DNA from: Myrica gale
Lineage: Eukaryota; Streptophyta; Magnoliopsida; Fagales; Myricaceae
DNA: 64,000 nt
Direction: 5' to 3'
NCBI GenBank assembly: GCA_963930655.1
Contig: OZ005604.1
Coordinates: 5,032,001 to 5,096,000 of the forward strand
Shown here: positions 1 through 11,811 of the stretch, in pieces
Numbering within the stretch: position 1 is the first letter of the stretch
Layout of the letters: the number at the start of each line of letters is the position of its first letter
The notes under the pieces: generated by a model
What the model was told of the DNA's origin: nothing
The model's input: only the letters and a program-made list of their open reading frames with translations
The model's database searches: none
Program-made: the position numbers and the translations under genes

Positions 1-1
1 T

Positions 2-2248
2 GAGAAGACGGTCACACGCACCCCACAACACAATGGTGTAGCCGAGAGGATGAATCGGACCATTGTAGAGCAAACCAGATGTATGCTCAGTATGGCTAAG
101 TTACCTAAGCCATTCTGGGGTGAAGCAGTTCGTGCAGCCTGTTATCTGATCAACAGAACACCATCTGTACCGTTGAATTTTGAAGTTCCGGAGATGGTGT
201 GGTCTGGTCATAAGATCTCATACTCTCATCTGAGAGTATTTGGGTGCAAAGCATTTGCACACGTATCCAAGGAGCAGAGGCAGAAACTTGATGTCAAGTC
301 CACTCCGTGTATTTTTATTGGATACGGAGATGAAGAATTTGGATACAGACTTTGGGATCCAGAAGCTAAGAAGGTCATCAGAAGTAGGGACGTTGTGTTC
401 CATGAAGCTGAGTTATATAGTAGCTTCAAAAGCTCAGCAAACCCAGCTGAAAACAGTGCAAGTGCTCAAGAAACTGTTATCAGTCCTGCGCCATTCCAGT
501 CTACCACAGATACTGAAGAAATGCAGGAAGGATCCCTAGAAGAAGAAGAGGAAGTTGATGATGAGGAGGGTGTTGAGCAGGGGGAGCAGATTCCTACTCC
601 ACCAGAAGCTGCTTCATCACAACAATCAGATGATGAAGAACTTCCTCCAGTTGACGAGCCTCAACAGAATAGATCGACGAGAGGCCGGTTGCTGATTCCA
701 TCACGGAGATATCCGGAATCAGATTATATTCTTCTTACTGATGAGGGGGAGCCAGAAAGTTTTCATGAAGCAAGAGCCCATACAGATAAAGTCAAATGGA
801 TTCAAGCTATGCAAGAAGAAATGACTTCCTTGCAGAAGAATCAAACGTATGAGCTGGTGAAGCTTCCGAAGGGCAAGAGAGCACTGAAGAATAAATGGGT
901 GTTCAAGCTGAAGAACGATGGCAAGCAGGTGAAGTACAAAGCTCGCTTGGTCGTCAAAGGTTTCCAACAGAAGAAAGGAGTTGACTTTGACGAGATATTC
1001 TCACCGGTAGTGAAGATGACCTCAATTCGAGTTGTACTCGGATTGGTTGCCAGTCTAGACTTGGAGCTTGAACAAATGGATGTGAAGACAGCATTTCTTC
1101 ACGGAGATCTCAAAAAAGAGATATACATGGAGCAACCAGAAGGTTTTGAAGTTCATGGGAAGGAACACTTGGTCTGCAAGTTGAAGAAGAGTCTCTATGG
1201 TCTTAAGCAGGCTCCCCGACAGTGGTACAAGAAGTTTGACTCGTTTATGGTGAGTCATGACTACAGAAGGACTGCAGCGGATCAATGTGTGTATATTCGC
1301 AGATTCCCAGATGGTAATTTCGTTACTCTACTGCTCTATGTTGATGATATGCTGATAGTTGGACAAGATGCATCCATAATCAGCAAGTTGAAGACAGATC
1401 TCTCTAAGTTCTTTGACATGAAGGACTTAGGACCAGCCCAGCAGATATTGGGCATGAAGATTGTTCGTGACAGGAAAGCGAAGAAGCTATGGTTGTCACA
1501 GGAGAGATATGTTGAACAAGTGATCAAACGGTTCAACATGGAAAATGCTAAGCCAGTCAGTAATCCACTGGCTAGTCATTTTAAATTGAGCAAGAGCTCA
1601 TGTCTCTCATCGAGGGAAAATGTTGAAGAGATGGATGCAGTCCCCTACTCTTCAGCTGTTGGCAGTCTTATGTACGCAATGGTGTGTACGAGACCTGACA
1701 TCGCTCACGCTGTGGGAGTTGTGAGCCGTTTTCTTTCCAACCCAGGAAAGGAACACTGGGAAGCAGTCAAGTGGATTCTCAGGTACCTTAAAGGTACGTC
1801 GAAGCTATGTTTGTGTTTCGGGGGAGCTGATCCAATCTTGGAAGGATATACTGACTCGGATATGGCTGGTGATCTTGATGGAAGAAAATCTACATCAGGA
1901 TTCATTTACACATTTTCTGGGGGAGCTGTCTCATGGCAGTCCAGATTACAGAAATGTGTAGCTTTATCCACAACAGAAGCAGAGTACATTGCTGCAGCGG
2001 AAACAGGGAAGGAAATGTTGTGGTTAAAGCGGTTTCTCCAAGAGTTGGGAATCAGTCAAAAGGAATACAAGGTACATTGTGATAGCCAGAGTGCTCTGGA
2101 CTTGAGCAAGAATTCAATGTACCATTCCCGCACAAAACATATTGACATTCGCTATCATTGGATACGCGAAGTGATGGAGCAACAGCTATTGAAGCTTGTG
2201 AAGATCCACACAAAAGTGATTGATGTCAGGACACATTCTCCTCTTTAG
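2..2248 (+). CDS. Ty1/copia retrotransposon polyprotein, 3' part (integrase end, reverse transcriptase, RNase H)
   Basis: The reading frame is open from the left edge to the TAG at 2246-2248, so this is the downstream part of a gag-pol polyprotein, not a gene starting at the first ATG (50). In order it shows the end of the integrase core (TPQHNGVAERMNRT just inside the window), an acidic linker at about residues 150-215, the copia-type reverse transcriptase (start near KWIQAMQEEM, catalytic YVDDM at about residue 433) and RNase H (TDSDMAG, STTEAEY, DSQSALDL, KHIDIRYH). These are the hallmarks of the Tnt1-like Ty1/copia order INT-RT-RH. No internal stop or frameshift is visible in about 750 codons, which suggests a young insertion. 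gag, protease, the rest of integrase and the 5' LTR lie outside the window. It reads opposite to the PRORP pseudogene it interrupts. Confidence 0.96.
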   Translation, partial: EKTVTRTPQHNGVAERMNRTIVEQTRCMLSMAKLPKPFWGEAVRAACYLINRTPSVPLNFEVPEMVWSGHKISYSHLRVFGCKAFAHVSKEQRQKLDVKSTPCIFIGYGDEEFGYRLWDPEAKKVIRSRDVVFHEAELYSSFKSSANPAENSASAQETVISPAPFQSTTDTEEMQEGSLEEEEEVDDEEGVEQGEQIPTPPEAASSQQSDDEELPPVDEPQQNRSTRGRLLIPSRRYPESDYILLTDEGEPESFHEARAHTDKVKWIQAMQEEMTSLQKNQTYELVKLPKGKRALKNKWVFKLKNDGKQVKYKARLVVKGFQQKKGVDFDEIFSPVVKMTSIRVVLGLVASLDLELEQMDVKTAFLHGDLKKEIYMEQPEGFEVHGKEHLVCKLKKSLYGLKQAPRQWYKKFDSFMVSHDYRRTAADQCVYIRRFPDGNFVTLLLYVDDMLIVGQDASIISKLKTDLSKFFDMKDLGPAQQILGMKIVRDRKAKKLWLSQERYVEQVIKRFNMENAKPVSNPLASHFKLSKSSCLSSRENVEEMDAVPYSSAVGSLMYAMVCTRPDIAHAVGVVSRFLSNPGKEHWEAVKWILRYLKGTSKLCLCFGGADPILEGYTDSDMAGDLDGRKSTSGFIYTFSGGAVSWQSRLQKCVALSTTEAEYIAAAETGKEMLWLKRFLQELGISQKEYKVHCDSQSALDLSKNSMYHSRTKHIDIRYHWIREVMEQQLLKLVKIHTKVIDVRTHSPL

Positions 2249-2249
2249 G

Positions 2250-2265
2250 TATGGAGGGGGAGAAT
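2250..2265 (+). other. Polypurine tract of the copia element
   Basis: A purine-rich stretch with a run of five G lies between the polyprotein stop and the TG that opens the LTR. This is the expected position for the primer of plus-strand synthesis in an LTR retrotransposon. Confidence 0.75.
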
Positions 2266-2708
2266 TGTAGGTTCCATACCTACGGGTCAAACATTGCGGC
2301 TTGCAATGTTTGCATCAGCCGCAATTCGAGATTTGCATCAGCCGTAAATCTTGCAACACTTCATCGTCTACAGCAGCCAAGCATTTATAAGCTGCAGGTG
2401 AAGGTTTGCACGCCACCGCAAAAACTGATAGATTTGTTATCAGTTTTCACACTCATGTTCCTCTTCTATAAATAGATGTAACGCATGAGTGAAGACAGTG
2501 TGTGCGGAGGAAAAATTGTGAGAGGTGCGAATTGCAGTGAGGGAGTTGAGAGAGTGGAGAAAATTGCTGCTGTGAGAGTTGAGAGTTGAAAGTTGTAATA
2601 TTTTTGGTTTGTTGAAATCAAAGTTTCTCTCATCTGTGGACGTAGGCATATTGCCGAACCACGTTAAATTTTGGTCTCCTTGTGTTTGTTATTTTTGTTC
2701 TGTGCTCA
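2266..2708 (+). repeat. 3' LTR of the copia element
   Basis: The LTR starts TGTAGGTTCC directly after the polypurine tract and ends TGTGCTCA, giving the usual TG...CA limits (about 443 bp). It contains a TATA box at 2467-2474 (TATAAATA). The right end is placed at 2708 because the adjoining bases read as PRORP exon sequence on the minus strand. The 5' LTR is outside the window, so identity between the LTRs and the target duplication (predicted ACTAA, 2709-2713) cannot be checked here. Confidence 0.8.
2467..2474 (+). promoter_or_regulatory. TATA box in the copia LTR
   Basis: TATAAATA lies inside the LTR. In the 5' copy this would drive the genomic transcript; in this 3' copy it would fire away from the polyprotein and antisense to the PRORP remnant. 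Confidence 0.55.
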
Positions 2709-5700
2709 ACTAATATGCCAGTAGCCTTCATCAGATTCCTGTTAAAATGTTGCACCAAAAGTATTTAAACCTCTAATTTATCAGTTCAGTTGGTTATTAC
2801 ATACCCACACGCATACATCTGACAGAACTTCATTAATTTTCCAGTTTACTTTTGAAAGAGACAGTATTCCACAAATGTGGTTCTAACCTGAATTAAAACA
2901 GAGCAAGGAGGAGGCATGTGAAATACTGGACCAGCATCAGAAAAACTGAAATGAACCTTATTCGAAGAGAAGAAAAATAGATTCTTTGTTAGTCAAAATG
3001 CAGAAAATAAATAAAGAAGATGAAGCACTGTTGGTTGCACAAAGAGAAATGGACCTAGTTATCAAGAAAGGAAAAGTATAACCCGAGACTGTAACACCCC
3101 TCCCTCGTACATTCCACCTGTTGGATACAGACCCTTGTACCAGATTAGTAAATTCTCTCGCCTTAGCATCCCGAGCCGATCTAGGAAAATATCAGTTTAG
3201 AAATTTCACCTTGAACCTCTCCCAAGTAACAGGTGCTCCCTGAAGCTCTTGCTCCAGTAACACGCTCCTGGATAGCCACCATCGCTTTGCTTCCCCAGAC
3301 AGCTTATAAGTAGCATACATCATCTTCTGCTCCTTAGTGCAACCCAACACTCTAAACAACTCCCCGATATCCAGAATCCAATTCTCAGCAGATGAGTAAG
3401 TATTGGCATGGGGCGTGACAGAGACATTATTATGCCCAACCTAAACTTTCACAAATGAAAAAGAGTAATTCAAGGCATCGAGTCAGAGCTCCACTCACTT
3501 GGTGCCTCTCTTTCCATTTAGGGAAGAAGTCATTTCCTAGAAGTTGAAGTGTATGGTCTCTCATCTCATCATTTGTTACAATTAAGCACTTGAACTTTAT
3601 TGCTGCATACAACCAATACCTGAAGCAGATATTAACAAGGATGCTTAAAAGGCATACCCATCAGTGACATTGAATTAAACACTAAATTAGAACTATAATA
3701 TAATTTGTGCATAGGTAAATGGATTCAGAGTAATATTGCTCACCAATCGTCATTTGACCCAGTACGTGTTGCATAGAGTGCATCAGCATTTTTCCACTTT
3801 TCAATTAAGGCCCTGTTTACAGGTTCATCCATCTTGCGTCCAGTTATACGCTTGTTATGCAAAACAATAAGAGGCCACTTCTTTGAAGGAAGCTTCTGGC
3901 GTATTCCATTAACAACAGCACTGACCTTAAGAATTGCCACCACAACACCCCTCCCCCCCCCCCAAAAAAAAAAAATTACTGAAGCTAAAACAAACTTAAA
4001 GCTCTTTAGTGTGTCCTATACACATACGCTACAAAATAATTTACCTTGGATGGTGTGAATCTCCTCTGATTTGAAAGACCGACATTAGCTGCATCTACCA
4101 CGGCTTCAAAAGGTCCATAATAGTCTAGCCATTTCTGCCCATAACAGATTTACTAGTTTGCCTATTAAATGTACATGTGATACAAGACATGAGAATTGCC
4201 AAGGGATTTTCATTACCGGAAATTTCTGAAAGCTTGAATTTTTCTCTCTCTTGATAGCAATAGATGCAACTGACTCTGCAAAATTCTCTGTTTCTTTAGG
4301 ATCGAGATCAATCAATGCCAATTTCTCCTCACAGCATTTACACAAACCATCAGCTCCAACAGTCGTATGTGAAACTCTCCACCTTCCTTTCCCCAACCAG
4401 CCCAGTCCATGCCAGCTTCCACCTCCATTTTCAATAGCTTCCTTCAAAATATTTTCATCCCATTTTACATTTGTTCTAAGTGTATGCAACAAATAGTAAA
4501 CCTTGTCACCTTTACCCACTCCAGTACTTCCTCTTAAGAGAGCCTCCAATTCAGGCTCCTCTGGATGGACACCATTCTCCAACATATGTTTCTTGACAGC
4601 ATATGTTTTGTCAATGTCACCACTATTGCAATAACAAGATAGAGCAGGACAATAAGAACGCAATCTTGGATTTATACCCAATGGCTTCATTTGCTTCGCC
4701 ATATCAAATGCCAGGTCGCTATTACCCATTGACATTGCCATTCTAGCGACAGAGGTCAAAGTTGCTTCATTAATTGGGACTTTATCAGTACACTTCTTCT
4801 AGTAGATCTCAAATCCCCTTTCAATTGCATATTCCTTGATATCTTCCTCTACCTGAATTCTATGATCTTCTTGGTTGTCACTCCCATCTTTTGTGGCTGA
4901 AATATCATCCACAACCTTTTCTATGTAACTTATTCTATTCAAAAGTGGAGAATTTGCCCTAGTGTACCGGTTAGAACACTGGCTTAAGCTCTCCTTTTCA
5001 TTGGGAGTACTAATTAAATTGTTGAACCTACTACTAGAATTATACTTAATTTTCTTCGCAGTCCTATGACTTCTATGAGAATCAACTAGTCGCTCATTGT
5101 TCGCAATTGAAGTATTAAATTTCATACCACCCAAATGCCCGTTAGCTGAATCTCCTCGTGCACTCAAGCCCGTGGAATTCAAACTAGAATCTCGATGGGA
5201 TGATTCCAATGAACTCAAAGTCCTAATACCACCCCCACTGTTAGCAGGGCGGATAACACCCATAGATGCGGAAGAACAAAGGTACAAAACTACAGTATAA
5301 TGATACTGTCCCAGCTTAATTCCTTCTCTTAGTGCCTCATCGTACAACTGAATTGTGCCCAAGACATCTCCCTTTTTTCTAGCACATATCCAGGGCAACC
5401 CTCAACTGAACTTCTAGAGATTCATCTTTCTTAGTGCCCTTACCTTTACTCTCCTCTCCCACCATATTATCATTACCTTTGTTGGTTTTCTTCTCCGTTC
5501 TTTCATTAACCACCAAACTACCCCCAGTACCTGAGAAATTTTCGATTGTTTTATCATCTGTAGAATTCAAAGAAGTATTCTCCGAACCCCTTCTCCTCCC
5601 TTCTCTAAAACCCAAGCTTTTCTTTTCTGTCTTCTCCAGCACCGAACCACCAAGGTCTTTGAAAGGTTCTCTCTTTGTTATTTCATCTAAAGACCATGCA

Positions 5701-5885
5701 GAAGAAAAACCTGCACCATTTTCTCTTCCGGTTCTAAAATTCGCGGTTTTTGTTTGAGGTTGGTCCGTAATAGACACCCTTGCTTCAATGCGACAAACAT
5801 GTGCTCTAACTACAAGAAACGGAAAAAGCTTTGCCTTCAGTGCGTGCAGGGGGAGGTGAGGAAGTTTAAGAAGTAGAGAAGCAAT
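2709..5885 (-). pseudogene. PRORP (protein-only RNase P) pseudogene, split by a copia insertion
   Basis: PRORPs remove tRNA 5' leaders in plant organelles and nucleus. They combine pentatricopeptide repeats, a zinc-binding module and an NYN nuclease domain. Recognisable exons on the minus strand are 4217-5885, 4045-4134, 3744-3925, 3499-3619, 2888-2956 and 2709-2738, with GT-AG borders. They show PPR text (QYHYTVVLYLC, AFDMAKQMK), the zinc module (GWHGLGWLGKGRW, CKCCEEKL) and nuclease motifs (AVVDAANVGL, GSNDDWYWLYAAI, TNDEMRDHTLQLLGN). Lesions are visible. There is a TAG at 5379-5381 with a one-base excess in the adjoining A run (T5373-5378 on the plus strand). A second TAG at 4799-4801 stands where relatives have a sense codon. 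The C-terminal exon ends after ten codons, where the LTR supplies TGA (2706-2708). No in-frame ATG precedes the transit-peptide-like start; ATT at 5883-5885 may be a lost ATG (inference). It is closest to the PRORP1 type. Confidence 0.92.
3105..3420 (-). mobile_element. Ty3/gypsy gag fragment in a PRORP intron
   Basis: The minus strand encodes SADENWILDIGELFRVLGC, then TYKLSGEAKRWW, ERFKVKFLN, YFPRSARDAK and EFTNLVQG. This is the standard gag (retrotransposon gag, UBN2-like) region of plant gypsy elements. A TGA at 3192-3194 replaces the residue before YFP, so it is dead. No LTRs were found near it. It lies between PRORP exons 3499-3619 and 2888-2956. Confidence 0.8.
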
Positions 5886-8800
5886 GGAATCCCAGAGTAC
5901 TTACAGAGAGTGAAGGAGAAGAGGTGGGTTTGCAGAGTGTTGAAGACAGAGGAGGCCACTTGTGGCCGTTAGAACTTAGAAGAGCTCGTTGTCACTTGTC
6001 ATGCTGATATGAACATTAATACAATATAATAACTCCAAATTATGAAACTACCCTTGCCTTTCCATATTTTTTACTTTAGGATGTTTTTAAATGCCCTTAG
6101 TTTTTTTTTTAACAAGGGTCTTGCGCCCTTGGTACTACATAGGGGGCGCATCCTTATCTTAATCTTGTTATATAGATATCCTTATCTTAATCAATTCTAG
6201 TAATGAAGGATTTAAAAGTCCGCCAGGGCCAAGGATATTTCACCAATCTACTCGCCGAATCGTGTGTCGCATAGTATTCACACTAAAGTGAATTTTCAAA
6301 GACATTACACTTCTTAAGGGATGAAATCCGGTACCAAAATACAAGGGGACGTAACAAAAAACTTTTGGTAGTAGTAAAAGCAGCCTATAAATGGCGGGGA
6401 ATGAATTCGACTCGTATAAGCTCAGTATAAGTTTGGTTCGTTTCATAAATGAGTCGAATTTTAATGCTATTTTTAACTCGATTAGCTTATGAGTCAAACT
6501 CAACTCAACTTGATTTAAGTTCCATTCAACTCATTTGAGCTCATTCAAAAGCTCGTATTAAAAAATATATATCCATAATGTTGCGGGATAAGGAGAAGAA
6601 GTGCAGGATACAAGTATTAGTGACATACATCAAAATTATGTATGACAATTTCAAATCTTAAAAAGGTTTTCTCTAACTTTACAAATACAAAACAAGCTCG
6701 AGCTGAGTTGAACTCGTTTGCTTGTTTTGCGTTGAGCTCGAGTTCATTTAAAATTTAGCGAATTGAATTTGAATACTGATTTTCGAGCTTTTATTTGAGC
6801 TTGAGCAATGTTCGAACATTCACCACTCGACTCGTTTTATAGTCCTGATTATCCCCTAAAGAGTCGAGCGTAGATATCTTTATATTAATTTAAGCTAGAC
6901 GCTGGGCTATCTCATCAATGGTTGAGCATATTCGTCACGGGTTAGTTGATTTTTGAGAGTGGAAGGTAGCTTGAGTAACTTGTAAATGCAACGGAATGGC
7001 TCACAATTTGGTTAAGCGGGCTGCCCGTTTTGGCAACGAGGGGTTCCTTTTTTTTCTGCTATTCCTCAGCATATCCGAGTACGTGATATGCATAGTTATT
7101 CTTAGTTTTTATTAATATGACGAGGTATTGCTTAGCAAAAACAAAAACAAAGAATGCCATAATATGATGGTTGCACTGGACCTTAACCCAACCGAAGTAG
7201 TTGAATAAGTTGTCCGCACCATCGATTCCATGAAAGAACAAGCACGAGCAGGACTATCTAGACACAGATTCCGTTAGTGTATAGGAAGTACAAAAGATGA
7301 GAGCGATAGGTGGAATGCGGATTTTGGATGGAATGGACGACCACAGGTGAGAACCCCTCCCTCCTCAATTCAAAGATATTAGCTTCCGAAATGGCAAGTA
7401 GAACCGGATGAGCTTCTCCGGCTATGGGGTCATCTGGATGAAGCAGTTTTGTCCCACATGAAGAGAATTCTCATGGTGAATGTGGCGGATCGCTACGGAG
7501 TTGTCATGAGCTGGTACATCAAAACTGGTCTCCAAAAGTCCAGCCGGTGGTCTCCATTTTTCTTGCTTCATATGGACGGTAGAGATGCTTTCCCATGCTT
7601 CACAGCATTCTCTGTGCAAATATCTAACCTGGTCAACCAGGTCTAAAGCATTTGGTGTTGCTAGACTTCATTCCTTCGTGAGCCACAAAGGGGAAGAAAT
7701 CTGTCATGCAGATACCAGCAAAAAAGGGTGATGGAAGAAGGTTCTTGAGGCTTCAAGATTAGGGGGGATAAAGTCCTACTGATGAAGAGCAAGTTAACCC
7801 CCTGAGCAATGTGTATGGCTACAATTGAATATAGTGCTTAGCATCTTTCCAAATGGCTTTGCATAACAATATAACAAGCCACTAACATTAAGTAAGAAAA
7901 ACCTTTTTCAATCCTACTGATTCTCTCTTGCTTATAAATATCAGCAGCATTCTCCTGGCAGAAACAAATCCACTTACTGGGAATTAAGTCTTCTATAAAC
8001 GCACCGCCGTCCTCTGTACCTGGGTGGTATGTGTGTTGTGAATTCCCCAACGGGTAAGAGGTTCGAGCGTCAGTAGGGAGAAGAAGTCTTCTATAAATGC
8101 AGCATATCAACAGAGGAATGGAAAATGACAAGCAGCTCCTTGGCTTTACCTCCTCTAATTCCCATAATTAAAGGGCTCAATTGCACGGCACAAAGAATGG
8201 TGCATACTTCATTATGGTTAACAAAAACTCATCCAGACTCCTGGAAATAGAGACATAAATAGACGGGAAAAAGATGAAGACAGAATAATAATGTAAGCAC
8301 TATCCGACATCAGTTGAGGCTCGTGTGTTTTTATAAACCCCAGAAACGGTCCAATATAGGCCTTTAATGTCTGAACAAAATTAAATTCCCCTCAAACAGA
8401 CAGCTGCCTTGCAAGAACTCGGTGCCGTGACAGTCATAAAGGCAGTGATATACCTGCAATATGGGCAAAATGGGGTATTATATGAGGTCATAACATCACA
8501 AGAACCATAATGCAGTAGACAATGTAGTCTATGCAGGTGCACAGTTGTGCTTGATCATATAGAGCAAACATAATTCTTTTCACAAGTAAGAATTCCTGCT
8601 CTTTTATTTTATTTTTTTTGTTGAGAAAACATTCACTGCAGACTCGTGCACAGTTGGTGTGTAAAAGTTTGCATCTTGTGCATGGCTGTGAGTGCTTTTG
8701 CAGCTAGCAACAGAAGAGCACAGTAAGCCCTTCAGGTGGACTTTCAACATGTATGACGCATTATAGAGAATGGTTTCTCTTTTAAACCTATGGTTGCAAC

Positions 8801-9825
8801 TTGCAAGAATCATCAAAATCGAGTATTTACTTAAATGCAACCTGACAAAGGAAATCATCTTTAGACCAGTTCACTTTAAGAAGCTGATTTGAAGTTACTA
8901 TGAAGGTGGCCAAGTAAACCAAATGAAGCCTTTTCAAGTACAGCCTTACAAACCCAACAATCGTCCATCATGAAAGTCAAAGCAAATAGAACAAAGATTA
9001 TACTTCAACATGCATGCAGTTTAAATATCCCACGCTGCCTCCCTTATCTTTCAGAGCACTGTATCCATACTGTCTAACAAATAAACCTGTGGTGGTCTGG
9101 ACCCGTATCCAGGTTTACGTACGCAGTTGAATTAGCTCTGGCTTCTCTAACAGTAGTTATTGCTCATATTTTTCAGGGACAGCTGTCGATTTTGTTTTCT
9201 TTGGATCTCTAAGTTTGCCAAACAATTAGACCTCCCATAACCTATGTACATTGCGCAGGTCTGCATCTAACCAAATGGTTGATTAAGTAAGTCCAGACAG
9301 TTTATATTAATTTGTTCACTAGCATGCTTTGAGTGTTCCAATATCCCAAAGAATGTTTAATCAATCAACTAAGATGTTGAACGGTTTCATCCCCACAATG
9401 AAGAAGACCCTATTGAAGGTAAATCTTCTCTTCTATAAAACTGATTATAGCACATTATCATGCACCGACTCCTATCGGGTGAAGCCTGGCAATTGCATCA
9501 GGTCCAAGTAAAGTGAAGATGATCTATATCCATCCTACCATAAAAAATAGCAGTTCAACACAGGGTAAATATGAACCATTGGGAATTGCAGCTCCAGCTC
9601 AGGTGTTCCATGTCATGATTTTCAAGTATTTGCAATTATTTTTATGCAGCATGAGCCAATGAGAGAAAACTTTTCATTAGCATTGGAAATACCATTACTG
9701 AATTTGCTTATCGTATATGCAAACAGGTGGTGTGCACTAAACTTCCGGTTCTTATATTTCCTGGACGAACGAACTGTAGTGACATTTTTAAGCAAAGAAC
9801 TTTATGCAAGCTAAATGGGAACACG
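5886..9825. other. Gene-poor stretch with degenerate repeats
   Basis: I found no supportable gene here. 5886-6000 is probably the former PRORP leader. 6400-6850 is rich in GAGCTCGAG/CTCGAG-type words seen in decayed retrotransposons. 7422-7620 carries a weak LINE RNase H similarity. 8600-9825 may include the 3' UTR of the NFD6-like gene, with no coding signal seen. Confidence 0.5.
7422..7619 (-). mobile_element. Possible degenerate LINE RNase H fragment
   Basis: The minus-strand frame reads KWRPPAGLLETSFDVPAHDN, which resembles the W-x-PP-x-G-x-x-K-x-NFD-x-A opening of RNase H domains in plant L1-type LINEs. The catalytic context that should follow is eroded and no polyA tail or target duplication was found. 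The match is weak and could be chance. Confidence 0.35.
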
Positions 9826-10429
9826 TCACAAACCTTGAGGAACTAAACTCCAGCTTTTTGAATCAACGGACAAGCTCGAGGTAAGCCGAGCCGCAGCTAT
9901 GGCGCTGTGCAACGGTAGCATGGTTTCCAGGCTGCTTAACTCCAACGGTAATCTAAGCACCCCAAAAAAGTTGAAAAATAAATAAATAACGAGCAAATGC
10001 AACAGCAACTCTCCGTCTGGTTGCAGAGAAAATCGAGAAAGGCAAAACATAGCGACAACTTGAATGCTCTGCTTTCTGTTCTTCCTTTTCTCTATTGAAA
10101 TCGGAGTGAACCGAAATGAACTAGATACTGTTCTGTGAGGCTCAGTTTAGAGAGAAAAAAAACCCACTGCATTAAATCTGTTGTCACTATTTTCCTGCAG
10201 TTTTCTCGGAAAACGAACATGACGTAAGAAAATAATAATGGGAAAGGCGTGTTCGGGGAACTCACCGAGAAATACGGGAAATGCGTCTAGCAGAGGCAGA
10301 AGCGTGCGATTGAGAACACGAATTGAACGAAGAAAGTTCAGGTGCGAGCGATCTTTTGCCGAGTTTGAGAGCGAGAGGCTGTAGCCGCGAAGACAACCTT
10401 GAAACTACCTTTGAGGTCGAGGATGCCAT
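9826..10429 (-). CDS. NFD6/NOXY2-like small mitochondrial protein
   Basis: Two exons were assembled on the minus strand. Exon 1 (10266-10429) starts at the ATG at 10427-10429, encodes MASSTSKVVSRLSSRLQPLA and then a Ser/Arg-rich stretch, and stops at a GTGAGT donor. Exon 2 (9826-9952) follows a TTAG acceptor and encodes LPLELSSLETMLPLHSAIAA, then ARLTSSLSVDSKSW and VPQGL before TGA. The product is 96 aa. The motif LPLHSAIAAARLTS, followed by SxDSRSW-like text, is the signature of the plant family containing NUCLEAR FUSION DEFECTIVE 6 and NONRESPONDING TO OXYLIPINS 2. The Arg/Ser-rich, acid-poor N terminus fits a mitochondrial presequence. Members of this family often have alternative 3' ends at the CAAG|GT near the stop, so an isoform spliced there is possible. 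No lesion was seen. Confidence 0.8.
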
Positions 10430-10791
10430 TTCGAAAGCTTCTGGCTATTCCTGCTGGGTCTCTGCTTTGCTTTCGAGGAACCAAAGGGTTTTGACGAAGG
10501 GATTTGACGAGATGTGCCACTACAAAAACGACGCAGCTGGCTTGTACCAACTAAAAATATTCCTGATTTTCGCCAACATTAAAGAGTGTGGGATTGTCTA
10601 TTTCTTTTCTAATTGAATATTAACAATAAATTATAGAAAATATTAATCTAATTTATATACATAAGTATATATCTTAATAAGAGAATCTAGCCACAAGAGT
10701 AGTAGCTTAATTGATTTTTGGTATAAACTCTAAAAATAGAGATGTTTCTTGGGGGAGGAGGCCAATTGATCCCCACCCATCTTTAAAATTA

Positions 10792-11000
10792 GGGAAATTG
10801 GCATTTTAGTTCATGAAGCGGTCGATCGCTTCAAATTTGCTTACGTATCAGAGAGTTTCGTTAAGCATATGAACAACAGAGTGACGGAAGAACCATTTCA
10901 TCAAACAAAGAAAACTCATTGACTACAAATTTGAAAGTTGAAAGTGAATGACTAAAATGAAAAAGTGCACAAAACCTAAGGACTAAAATGTCAATTTTCC
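10792..11000. mobile_element. Mutator-like MITE (family A, 209 bp)
   Basis: Terminal inverted repeats (GGGAAATTGGCATTTTAGT at the left; the right end inverted reads GGAAAATTGACATTTTAGTC) are flanked by a perfect 9-bp duplication TTAAAATTA at 10783-10791 and 11001-11009. A 9-bp duplication is diagnostic of Mutator-type transposition. There is no coding capacity. Confidence 0.85.
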
Positions 11001-11811
11001 TTAAAATTAATTATATTCTTGTAGAGCTTCAATGTCTTCTCAAAATAGCTACACTCATCGAATTACCTCACTTTTCAATCGAACGACCATTGTTTTATGT
11101 ACCCATATTTCCTCTACTTGTATTTTGAGTAAAAAATTATAGTATATTTTAATTTGTACTTTTTTTTACAAAACAATAAAAGATAAAATCATTTAAAACT
11201 ATAATAGGAACTTGATACAATTAGAGGAAGCAGACTAACCCAAATATAATTCTCAACCCCTTGACAGACTGAACAAAATTACAACGCAACCAACCAACAT
11301 AAAATACCATTACTCGTGGTATAAAACACAAATGCCATTACTCGTGGTATAAAAAAAAAATTGACAGACATTAATAGTGAGATTAACGCAGTACACATAA
11401 AAGGATACGACAACATCAAATGAAACCCTCTAAAACCCTCCAATGAGAAACAAAAACAAGCAACAGGCAAGCTAAAGCTAAAGGGAGGAAGAGATTAACA
11501 TGGCGGATCCAGCGAGGGCGCCCTGCCCCCCTGTTCTATCAGATATTCAGATTAATGTTATCTAACATTGATTTTTTTTACATGTATATTTCCCCAGGCA
11601 GGCCAGGCCCGCCCCCTTGGGCCTGGCTAGTTTCTTAAGCCCAACCAATTTTTTTTTTAGTCAATTTTGTGACTATAGAGGCAAACAGACATGTATATCT
11701 TCTTCTATACCATCAGATTTTCTTCATTGGAGTTGAATTTTCTATGTTATATAGGAATTGAAAAACAAAAACGAAAGATCAACTGGAACTTAAAAAAGTT
11801 CTGAAAACCAA

